Positions 1-5,605 of a DNA stretch of 6,346 nucleotides are shown piece by piece. Location of the stretch: NCBI GenBank assembly GCA_020024055.1, contig JAHHUI010000074.1:1-6346 (forward strand), read 5' to 3'. Positions within the stretch are counted from its first letter, which is position 1. The number at the start of each line of letters is the position of its first letter. The notes beneath the pieces were generated by a model that was given only the letters and a program-made list of their open reading frames with translations, ran no database searches and was not told where the DNA came from. A program made the translations under genes and the position numbers. The DNA is from Spirochaetaceae bacterium (GTDB lineage Bacteria > Spirochaetota > Spirochaetia > WRBN01).

Positions 1-829
1 CCAGAATCCTGGGCTTGTCGGCCAATTCTTCATCATAAGAGGCCATTTCATCCAGCAAAATACGAAAAACAGGCACGCTGTCTTCACTCAGGTCGAGCAG
101 AAATGCCAAGCCGGCCGTGCGCCGAATATGTTTCAAAAACCTGAGGCCCAGGCCAACGCCTTCGCTGGCGCCTTTTAATATGCCCGGGATATCGGCAATC
201 ACCACTTCTTGATCGCCGCGACGAATCAGGCCCAGCTGGGGAATGCGCGTGGTGAAAGGATAATCACCCACTTTGGAATGCGCATCGGTCAGCACATTCA
301 GCAAAGTGCTCTTGCCTGCATTGGGCAGGCCCACCAAGCCCAGATCGGCAATCAGCGACATCTCCAGCAAAATCTCCATATAGGCCCCGCTCTGGCCCTT
401 TTCGGCATAATCGGGTGCCTGGCGCGAACTACTTCGAAAATGCCAATTGCCTCGCCCGCCATGGCCGCCTTGCAGAAATGTGTAAGAACTCTCCTCTTGA
501 CCCAAATCCAGCAAAATGCGCCGGCTGGCATAATCGAGCACACGCGTGCCCGGCGGTACAAGAATAATCATATCCTTGCCTCTGGCGCCTGTTTTTTTGC
601 GACCTGCGCCGTTTTGTCCATTTTCGGCCATGAATTTATGTCTGTTTTGTAAATGGGTAAATGTTTTCAGATTGCGCCTGACTTCAAAAACAACATTGCC
701 GCCGTCGCCGCCGTCGCCGCCATCAGGCCCGCCGCGCTCGACATATTTTTCCCTGCGAAAAGACACGGCGCCATTTCCTCCGGCGCCGCTGTACACTTCT
801 AAACGAGTTTCATCAATAAAATGACTCAT
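1..829 (-). CDS. obg: GTPase Obg (CgtA), 3' end beyond window edge
   Basis: Obg is a ribosome-associated GTPase involved in late 50S assembly and stress signalling. The first 276 residues are visible in one unbroken frame, beginning MSHFIDETRLEVYSGAG. Residues 2 to about 158 form the glycine-rich Obg fold (SFRREKY at 23-29, GGDGGDGG at 37-44, GARGKD at 81-86). The G domain follows: P-loop GLPNAGKST at 167-175, switch I DYPFTT at 189-194 and DIPG at 213-216. The G4 and G5 motifs and any C-terminal domain lie outside the window. Residue 219 is Lys where the family usually has Glu (DIPGLIEGA). The gene starts 21 nt after rpmA. The start was chosen because it matches the family N-terminus, although no Shine-Dalgarno sequence precedes it. 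The order rplU-prp-rpmA-obg is a classic arrangement. Identity is very secure. Confidence 0.97.
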   Translation of the reverse strand, partial: MSHFIDETRLEVYSGAGGNGAVSFRREKYVERGGPDGGDGGDGGNVVFEVRRNLKTFTHLQNRHKFMAENGQNGAGRKKTGARGKDMIILVPPGTRVLDYASRRILLDLGQEESSYTFLQGGHGGRGNWHFRSSSRQAPDYAEKGQSGAYMEILLEMSLIADLGLVGLPNAGKSTLLNVLTDAHSKVGDYPFTTRIPQLGLIRRGDQEVVIADIPGILKGASEGVGLGLRFLKHIRRTAGLAFLLDLSEDSVPVFRILLDEMASYDEELADKPRIL

Positions 830-850
830 AAAAAGCAAAACACAAAAAGT

Positions 851-1120
851 CTATTTTTTACCCTTGGCTGCTGCTTCAACAATGCTGACACGTTTTTTAC
901 CCTTGGAAAAATGAAATCGCACAGTGCCGGCCTTCAAAGCAAAAAGCGTGTGATCACGGCCCAGGCCAACATTTTCGCCCACATGGAATTTAGTGCCTCT
1001 CTGGCGCACGATGATTTCGCCCGCCTTCACCACCTGGCCACCATATCTCTTCACGCCCAGATATTTTGCATTTCCGTCGCGACCATTTTTGGCATTACCG
1101 CCACCCTTTTTCGTTGCCAT
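851..1120 (-). CDS. rpmA: 50S ribosomal protein L27
   Basis: L27 is a large-subunit protein whose N-terminal tail reaches towards the peptidyl transferase centre. The 89-residue product begins MATKKGGGNAKNGRDGNAKY and carries the family core LGVKRYGG at 21-28, RQRGTKFHVG at 39-48 and GRDHTLFA at 54-61. The length is slightly above the usual 85 because of a lysine-rich tail, AAAKGKK. A purine-rich stretch (AAAGGGAAGAG) lies about 10 nt upstream of the ATG. An in-frame TAA only six codons before the ATG rules out the cleavable N-terminal extension seen in Firmicutes, which is notable because the prp gene lies 1 nt upstream. Genes prp, rpmA and obg are probably translated from one mRNA. Confidence 0.98.
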   Translation of the reverse strand: MATKKGGGNAKNGRDGNAKYLGVKRYGGQVVKAGEIIVRQRGTKFHVGENVGLGRDHTLFALKAGTVRFHFSKGKKRVSIVEAAAKGKK

Positions 1121-1121
1121 A

Positions 1122-1442
1122 TTATTCTCTTCCCTTTATTTCCAGTTTCATATTTTCCGGAAATTCCTTTTCTAAATCTTTTAAACCTAATATCAAAATC
1201 TCTGCCGCAATGGCCACTGATTTGCTTTCGGCCAAGGGGTCGAGACGGAAATAAATACCATCTTCACACACCTTAATGTTCTCCAGCAAATCTCGTTTCT
1301 GACAATAACGGGCAATTGTGCGTGTCAGGCAGCTGAACGCCGCGCAGACAATATCATTTCCCTGATCATCATAATCAGCATGGCCATGGGCCTCGAACAA
1401 TACCCATCGTTCTTTTTCAAAGACTGCCTTTGCGCTGATCAA
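1122..1442 (-). CDS. prp: Ribosomal-processing cysteine protease Prp (YsxB family)
   Basis: Prp is a cysteine protease that, in Firmicutes, removes an N-terminal extension from L27; its gene normally sits between rplU and rpmA, as here. The product has 106 residues, close to the family length. The conserved GHA motif is at 20-22 and the IVCAA motif at 31-35. This places the catalytic pair at His21 and Cys33, with the 12-residue spacing known from the staphylococcal enzyme (His22, Cys34). The start codon is TTG, 2 nt after the rplU stop; the second residue Ile and the beta-strand ISAKAVF match the family's beginning, and I see no ATG that fits better. The upstream signal is weak (GAGAT at the end of rplU), which suggests translational coupling. 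The substrate is uncertain because the neighbouring L27 lacks an extension. Confidence 0.92.
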   Translation of the reverse strand: MISAKAVFEKERWVLFEAHGHADYDDQGNDIVCAAFSCLTRTIARYCQKRDLLENIKVCEDGIYFRLDPLAESKSVAIAAEILILGLKDLEKEFPENMKLEIKGRE

Positions 1443-1444
1443 TG

Positions 1445-1753
1445 TTAACCAACTATCTCTTTCACCGTCACCTTCGTATAAGACTGACGATGGCCGATCG
1501 TCTTGTGATAAGCCTTGCGGCGGCGGTATTTAAAGATTGTAATTTTTTTGCCGCGCAGCGAATCACCCACTTCTACTTTCACTTTAGCGCCTTCCACATA
1601 GGGCGCACCCACTTTGCAGGCTTTCTCATCAGACAAAAGCAAAACAGGAAATTCGAGCACATCGCCCTGCTTTGCATGGCACAGGTCTACAGTTAATTCC
1701 TTGCCCTTTTCTGCCTTATATTGCTTGCCTAAAATCTCTACTACTGCGTACAT
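1445..1753 (-). CDS. rplU: 50S ribosomal protein L21
   Basis: L21 is a large-subunit protein that binds 23S rRNA. The product is 102 residues, the usual length. It begins MYAVVEILGKQYKAEKG, the canonical N-terminus, and ends with the family signature region: KITIFKYRRRKAYHKT followed by GHRQSYTKV. The ATG has a clear Shine-Dalgarno sequence, AGAGG at 1765-1761, with a 7-nt spacer. A likely promoter lies upstream, giving a leader of roughly 37 nt, so this is probably the first gene of an rplU-prp-rpmA-obg unit, with possible read-through from trmB. The prp gene starts 2 nt after its stop. Confidence 0.98.
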   Translation of the reverse strand: MYAVVEILGKQYKAEKGKELTVDLCHAKQGDVLEFPVLLLSDEKACKVGAPYVEGAKVKVEVGDSLRGKKITIFKYRRRKAYHKTIGHRQSYTKVTVKEIVG

Positions 1754-1790
1754 TTTATTTCCTCTATGGTCAGCATAATTTCACAATCCG

Positions 1791-1800
1791 CAATCGATTG
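1791..1800. promoter_or_regulatory. Perfect 10-bp palindrome over the rplU -10/start region
   Basis: CAATCGATTG is a perfect palindrome. It overlaps four bases of the proposed -10 hexamer and reaches the expected transcription start. A second, interrupted inverted repeat, ACAATC (1783-1788) with GATTGT (1796-1801), overlaps it. The position would suit a repressor operator, but a palindrome of this size can arise by chance, and no regulator can be named. Confidence 0.25.
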
Positions 1801-1826
1801 TATTATATTTACATTAGAAAAGTCAA
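1797..1826 (-). promoter_or_regulatory. Sigma70-type promoter for rplU-prp-rpmA-obg
   Basis: The -35 element TTGACT (1826-1821) matches consensus at five of six positions. The -10 element TACAAT (1802-1797) also matches five of six. The spacer is 18 bp, inside an AT-rich gap between trmB and rplU. The expected start is near 1790, giving a leader of about 37 nt. This is inferred from sequence alone. Confidence 0.65.
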
Positions 1827-1834
1827 TAATTAAG

Positions 1835-2512
1835 TTAAACACGATTAAAATAAATTTCAAAAATGCCACGCCGGGCCTCTTCGCCCTTTTGCTGAAAACG
1901 TGTTTTCGGGCGCCAGCTTTGCGCTGGAGCATAGCCTTCATAGGCATTCTCTAGCAATGACTCTCTTTCACATGTTTCCAGCACTTGCTGCGCATATTCC
2001 TCCCAGTCACTTACAAAATAAAAATATCCGCCTGGCTTAAGCTTTTTGGCCAGCTGGCGCAGCAGATTTGGCTGCAGCAGGCGGCGTTTGTGATGCCGTT
2101 TTTTGGGCCAGGGGTCGGGGAAAAAGACATGCACAGCATCCAGGCTGCGATTGCCAATCATATGCTGCAAAACCTCCACGACATCATGCTGGATAATACG
2201 TATATTGCCAATATTCTTCTCTTCAATACGCATCAGTAAGCGGCCCACGCCCGAAGGATATACCTCGATACCCAGATAATCATGATGGGGGTTATTTTGT
2301 GCAATTTGCGCGGTGGCGTCGCCCGATCCAAAGCCGATTTCCAATGTGATGGGAGCAGATCGAGAAAAAACCTGTGTGAAATCTAAAAGCTGATGGGGAT
2401 TGTACGGAATAACCCATTTATCAGCATATTGCAGAAATGCCTGACGCTGGCCCTTGGTGGTGTTGCCCCCGCGGCACACATAGCTGCGTATACGTCTGCT
2501 GATTGTTTCCAT
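1835..2512 (-). CDS. trmB: tRNA (guanine-N7-)-methyltransferase TrmB
   Basis: TrmB transfers a methyl group from S-adenosylmethionine to N7 of G46 in the variable loop of many tRNAs, in the cytoplasm. The 225-residue product has the Rossmann-type methyltransferase motifs: LEIGFGSG at 57-64 (SAM loop), GIEV at 81-84, the hallmark FFPDPWPKKRHHKRR at 130-144, SDW at 168-170 and TRFQQKG at 204-210. In the last motif, Gln207 stands where E. coli-type enzymes have Glu (TKFE). The frame is open upstream to an ATG at 2557, but that start lies inside the tRNA-Val gene. The ATG at 2512 is preferred because RRIRSYV, the usual family beginning, follows a few residues later. No good Shine-Dalgarno sequence precedes it, so the exact start is less sure than the identity. 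It lies 15 nt after the tRNA. Confidence 0.93.
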   Translation of the reverse strand: METISRRIRSYVCRGGNTTKGQRQAFLQYADKWVIPYNPHQLLDFTQVFSRSAPITLEIGFGSGDATAQIAQNNPHHDYLGIEVYPSGVGRLLMRIEEKNIGNIRIIQHDVVEVLQHMIGNRSLDAVHVFFPDPWPKKRHHKRRLLQPNLLRQLAKKLKPGGYFYFVSDWEEYAQQVLETCERESLLENAYEGYAPAQSWRPKTRFQQKGEEARRGIFEIYFNRV

Positions 2513-2527
2513 GTTCTTAATAAAGCC

Positions 2528-2600
2528 TGGTCGCTGACGGGATCGAACCGCCGACATTCTGCTTGTAAGGCAGACGCTCTCCCAGCTGAGCTAAGCGACC
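2528..2600 (-). tRNA. tRNA-Val (anticodon UAC)
   Basis: A complete 73-nt cloverleaf can be folded by hand. The acceptor stem is GGTCGCT with AGCGACC (7 perfect pairs), the D stem GCTC with GAGC, and the D loop AGCTGGGA contains the GG pair. The anticodon stem is TCTGC with GCAGA around the loop CTTACAA, giving anticodon TAC, which reads valine codons. The variable loop is ATGTC with G at position 46. The T stem is GGCGG with CCGTC (one G-T pair) and the T loop TTCGATC. The discriminator is A. The 3' CCA is not encoded (GG follows), so it must be added by an enzyme. Position 46 is G and the 13-22 pair is C-G, the usual setting for m7G46. Confidence 0.97.
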
Positions 2601-2617
2601 TGATTTACCTCTTCTTG

Positions 2618-2646
2618 AGAGTAAAAGGTTTGTCTTGTTTTGTCAA
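2618..2646 (-). promoter_or_regulatory. Promoter for tRNA-Val (and trmB)
   Basis: A perfect -35 hexamer TTGACA (2646-2641) is followed after 17 bp by TACTCT (2623-2618). The latter matches TATAAT at only three positions, but these include the key first TA and final T. Transcription would start near 2611, about 10 nt before the mature tRNA 5' end. The element sits directly after the stop codon of the M23 peptidase gene. Confidence 0.65.
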
Positions 2647-2650
2647 GAAT

Positions 2651-4123
2651 CTACTGTTCTCTAAATTTATCCAGATACGGCTGAATTGTTCTGCGGAAAT
2701 CGGCCATTTCTTCTTCTTTAAGGTTACGATTGCTGTTCATGCTGCGCACAACGATGGCGGGGTTCATGGCGCGATTGTTCACATGAATCTCATAATGCAG
2801 ATGCGGCCCGGTAGACATTCCTGTGGAACCCACATAGCCAATCGTCTGTCCCTGGCGCACGGAGGCACCCTTCACACTGCTGCGCGCGATGCGCGACATA
2901 TGAGCATAGAGGGTGACATAACCATTATTATGCTGTATTTTCAGATAATTCCCATAGCCGTTGGGGTCCCATCCGCGATGAATAATCACGCCATCGCCAC
3001 CGGCCATCACGGGCGTGCCAATAGGTGCGCCAAAGTCTAAAGCAGGATGATTTTCCGTATAGCCATAGACAGGGTTGCGTCGCGTGCCAAAAGTGCTGGT
3101 CAGTCGGCCGCCATGCACAGGCATGAGCAGCAAGGCTTTACGGATACCTTTACCGTTCTCCGAGTAATATCCCACCTTTCCGTCCTTGTCTTCATAGCGA
3201 AACACTGTGTGCTCTCTGCCTGCGGCGGTCAGGCGCGCGGCCAAAAGGCTGCCCACCGAGGCCACTTCGCCAAAGCTGTCCTTTTCAGTTTCATAAATCA
3301 GACGGAATGTATCGCCAGGATGCAGATCTCTTTGAAAATCTATTGTGAAAGCAAAAACATCAAAAAGCTGGGCCAGCTTATTCGAGGCAGCCCCCGCAGC
3401 CAGGCCGTCGCCATACAGACTGCTTTCAATCACGCCTGAAATATCTGCCAATTCAGACTTCAGGAAATTTTTAGTCTGCTGGCCGTGAAAACGCCCGTTT
3501 TTATCCGCAAAGGCAACAATACGATCCACGCGGCCGCGCTCCATGACAACCGATCGCAGATATTGCTTGCCGTCAATTGTGACATAGCCCACATCAAAAA
3601 CCTGGCCGGCACGAAGATATTTCAAATTGATAAAATCGGAAAAGATACGCACTGCCGAAGCCACGCCTGAAGGGTCTTTCACCGTGCGATAAAGGGCATT
3701 AGACAGGCTTTCTCCCGGGTTCAAAGACACTCTTTCTCCCGAAAGCTGCTCTGTCTGCACCACGGGCATCGGTGGTCTGGCCGGCAATTTGTTGGGGCGG
3801 GCGCTCATCAGCCGGAAAGAAGAAAAAACTAAACCGCCCAAAACAATCAAAATTAAAAATAAAGTGCTGTGCGCCAGTAACCCCGCGCGCAGACGAAAAA
3901 ACGGGCTGTGGAAAAAATCAAGGAATTTGCTGCGCTGCATACGCCTGGCTGTGTGCATGCCCTTGATGGGACCTCGCCTGCCTTGTTTGTTGCCTTGCAG
4001 GACAAAAATCCTGGATACAGACGATGTTTTTGTTTCATGCATCATCACTTCTTGAGGCTGAAAAGCAAATAAAGCACCACTTTGGCGTCGTTTACGGCGT
4101 GGCTGAAAAAATTCCACAGACAT
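2651..4123 (-). CDS. Membrane-anchored M23 family metallopeptidase
   Basis: This is a zinc endopeptidase of the lysostaphin/LytM type, expected to cut peptidoglycan cross-links in the periplasm. The product has 490 residues. Residues 1-84 are basic and probably cytoplasmic. Residues 85-106 (core LFLILIVLGGLVF) form one membrane segment. Residues 124-330 are a LysM/Csd3-like regulatory region with the DFQRDLHPGD stretch at 262-271. The catalytic M23 domain occupies about 337-460: HPALD gives His359 and Asp363, YAH gives His408, and HLH gives His441 and His443, so all metal and catalytic residues are present. The frame is open to an ATG at 4174, but the ATG at 4123 has GGGGG 4 nt upstream and lies downstream of the predicted promoter. 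The domain layout recalls MepM/YebA-type enzymes of Gram-negative bacteria. Substrate specificity cannot be told. Confidence 0.9.
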   Translation of the reverse strand: MSVEFFQPRRKRRQSGALFAFQPQEVMMHETKTSSVSRIFVLQGNKQGRRGPIKGMHTARRMQRSKFLDFFHSPFFRLRAGLLAHSTLFLILIVLGGLVFSSFRLMSARPNKLPARPPMPVVQTEQLSGERVSLNPGESLSNALYRTVKDPSGVASAVRIFSDFINLKYLRAGQVFDVGYVTIDGKQYLRSVVMERGRVDRIVAFADKNGRFHGQQTKNFLKSELADISGVIESSLYGDGLAAGAASNKLAQLFDVFAFTIDFQRDLHPGDTFRLIYETEKDSFGEVASVGSLLAARLTAAGREHTVFRYEDKDGKVGYYSENGKGIRKALLLMPVHGGRLTSTFGTRRNPVYGYTENHPALDFGAPIGTPVMAGGDGVIIHRGWDPNGYGNYLKIQHNNGYVTLYAHMSRIARSSVKGASVRQGQTIGYVGSTGMSTGPHLHYEIHVNNRAMNPAIVVRSMNSNRNLKEEEMADFRRTIQPYLDKFREQ

Positions 4124-4127
4124 ACTA

Positions 4128-4151
4128 CCCCCATCGGCTAAAAAAATAGCC
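4128..4151 (-). promoter_or_regulatory. Leader hairpin and ribosome binding site of the M23 gene
   Basis: GGCTA (4151-4147) and TAGCC (4140-4136) form a perfect 5-bp stem with a T6 loop. It ends 3 nt before the GGGGG ribosome binding site (4132-4128), which is 4 nt from the ATG at 4123. The binding site supports that start. The hairpin lacks a following T run and so is not a terminator. It is short, and a regulatory role is only a possibility. Confidence 0.4.
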
Positions 4152-4164
4152 CTCTGAAGAAAAT

Positions 4165-4194
4165 ATTTTAGCACAGACTGCCGATAATATTCAA
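4165..4194 (-). promoter_or_regulatory. Extended -10 promoter for the M23 peptidase gene
   Basis: TTGAAT (4194-4189, four of six matches) is followed after 18 bp by TAAAAT (4170-4165, five of six). TGC directly before the -10 gives the extended -10 pattern. The expected start near 4158 leaves a leader of about 35 nt to the ATG at 4123. The element lies in the 108-bp gap after ackA. Confidence 0.55.
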
Positions 4195-4231
4195 CTTCAC
4201 AGAGCTATATTTTTTACAGCGGGGTAAATCT

Positions 4232-5575
4232 CTATCCGCGCGGCTTGGCAATGATATTTTCCAGGCCAGGCAGGCGCTGCAAGTCTTTGGGCAAACCGGC
4301 CTGGCGAGCTTTATTCACATAATTGCTTTGCGCAAATGTGTATGTGTATTTGGTATGCACATCATAGGTTCCCGTCAGCAAGGCATAAGTATCCTCAGTC
4401 ATCACCAGCTCTTCGTCTGTGGGAATGACAAAAATCTTCACTTTACTATCATCAGCCGAGATACATGTCTCGGTGTTGCGCGTGCGGGCCAGATTATTCT
4501 TGGCACTGTCGATCTTAATTCCCATGCATTCCAAACCAGAGAGGGCACGTGCACGCACAGCCGCATCAAATTCACCCACGCCGGCGGTGAACACCAAAGC
4601 ATCGGGCATCACGCCCAAAGCCCCGACATAGGCGCCAATATATTTGCGCAGGCGATATGTTTCCAGTTCATGCGCCAGCTTACAGCGCGCATCGCCTTCC
4701 TTCATTCCTTTTTCCACATCACGGCGATCCGAGAATTTCCCAGTGACGCCCAGCAGGCCGCTCTTTTTATTCAGCTCACTGTCAATTTCGGCCACGCTTT
4801 TGCCTGTTTCCCTGCACATATAAGACATCACAGCCGGGTCCACATCGCCCGAACGCGTGCCCATTACCAGGCCTTCCAGGGGTGTCATGCCCATGCTGGT
4901 GTCCACAGAAATGCCATTCTTCACAGCACACATGCTGGCCCCATTGCCAATATGGCAAATGATGAGATTACACTGTGTAGCCGGCTTGCCCAGCAGGACA
5001 GCGGCTCTTTTAGATGTGTATAAAAAGCTGGTTCCATGAAAACCATAGCGGCGCACATTATGCTTTTCCTGCCATTCAAAAGGCACAGCATAGCTATAGG
5101 CCACTTCGGGCATGGTCTGATGCCAGGCTGTATCCAGCACAGCACAATGAGGCACATTGGGCAGCACGGCCATGGCGGCTTCAATGCCATGGAAATTGGC
5201 GGGGTTGTGCAGTGGGGCCAGGGCCTCCACGCTTTTGAACTCGGAGAGCACCTGGGGGTTAATCTTGACGGACTGAGTGAATTTCGAACCCCCATGCACC
5301 ACGCGGTGGCCCACAGCCTTCACTTCATTGATGTCGCTCAGGCAGCCGAATTCCTTATCCAGCAAAATCTCCATGACCCAGGCGACAGCTTCTTTATGCG
5401 TAGGGCAGGCACGCTGGCCTTTATACTCTTTTTTGCCCATGCTTTCATGTTCCAGGTCGCTTTGCGCCTGGCCCACACGCTCAAGCACGCCCTTGCCCAG
5501 AACATCTTTTTTGTCCCAGTCATACACCTGATATTTTACAGAAGAACTTCCACAGTTCAAAGTGAGAATAATCAT
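4232..5575 (-). CDS. ackA: Acetate kinase
   Basis: AckA interconverts acetyl phosphate plus ADP with acetate plus ATP, the energy-yielding last step of acetate fermentation. The product has 447 residues. The first signature, NCGSSSVKY, is at 7-15 and the second, GHRVVHGG, at 89-96. Key residues fall at the same numbers as in the Methanosarcina thermophila enzyme: Arg91, His123, Asp148, His180 and Arg241, with the late acidic motif PTDEE at 385-389. The family is usually about 400 residues; here some 40 extra residues follow the last conserved segment (ALLTGTYDVHTKYTYTF onwards), a tail I associate with treponemal enzymes. The ATG has GGGAGG at an ideal 6-nt spacing. It lies 30 bp after the PTS gene, and no phosphotransacetylase gene is visible here. 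Confidence 0.97.
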   Translation of the reverse strand: MIILTLNCGSSSVKYQVYDWDKKDVLGKGVLERVGQAQSDLEHESMGKKEYKGQRACPTHKEAVAWVMEILLDKEFGCLSDINEVKAVGHRVVHGGSKFTQSVKINPQVLSEFKSVEALAPLHNPANFHGIEAAMAVLPNVPHCAVLDTAWHQTMPEVAYSYAVPFEWQEKHNVRRYGFHGTSFLYTSKRAAVLLGKPATQCNLIICHIGNGASMCAVKNGISVDTSMGMTPLEGLVMGTRSGDVDPAVMSYMCRETGKSVAEIDSELNKKSGLLGVTGKFSDRRDVEKGMKEGDARCKLAHELETYRLRKYIGAYVGALGVMPDALVFTAGVGEFDAAVRARALSGLECMGIKIDSAKNNLARTRNTETCISADDSKVKIFVIPTDEELVMTEDTYALLTGTYDVHTKYTYTFAQSNYVNKARQAGLPKDLQRLPGLENIIAKPRG

Positions 5576-5581
5576 TCTCTT

Positions 5582-5587
5582 CCTCCC
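5582..5587 (-). promoter_or_regulatory. Strong Shine-Dalgarno sequence of ackA
   Basis: GGGAGG is followed by a 6-nt spacer and the ackA ATG. It is the best ribosome binding site in the window and fixes the ackA start. I see no convincing promoter in the 30-bp gap to the PTS gene, which suggests co-transcription. Confidence 0.8.
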
Positions 5588-5605
5588 AAAAATTATGATC
5601 TCTAA

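Noticed and set aside
700..723. GCC/GTC-rich repeat resembling a microsatellite
   Set aside because: It encodes the conserved GGDGGDGG segment of the Obg domain.
1741..1776. An 11-codon reading frame (MLTIEEIKCTQ) overlapping the rplU start
   Set aside because: It has no Shine-Dalgarno sequence and its bases are explained by the rplU ribosome binding site and start; probably chance.
1909..1935. Hairpin CCAGC-TTTGC-GCTGG
   Set aside because: It lies inside trmB coding sequence, is only 5 bp long and has no T run.
2513..2557. A longer TrmB reading starting at the ATG at 2557
   Set aside because: Its first codons lie within the tRNA-Val gene (2528-2600), and the extra residues do not resemble the family N-terminus; the ATG at 2512 fits better.
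4124..4174. A longer M23 peptidase reading starting at the ATG at 4174
   Set aside because: It would begin upstream of the predicted transcription start and has no ribosome binding site; the ATG at 4123 has GGGGG just before it.
4198..4231. Possible terminator after ackA (TTTAC and GTAAA around CCCGCT)
   Set aside because: The stem is short and AT-rich and is not followed by a T run.
362..5375. Recurring CCAGCAAAAT words, including a 17-bp match between obg and ackA
   Set aside because: Each copy encodes an Ile-Leu-Leu-Asp/Glu stretch with the same codon preference; coding coincidence, not a dispersed repeat.
2393..5605. Long plus-strand open frames opposite the M23 and ackA genes
   Set aside because: They are antisense to well-supported genes and their products show no recognisable domain or ribosome binding site.
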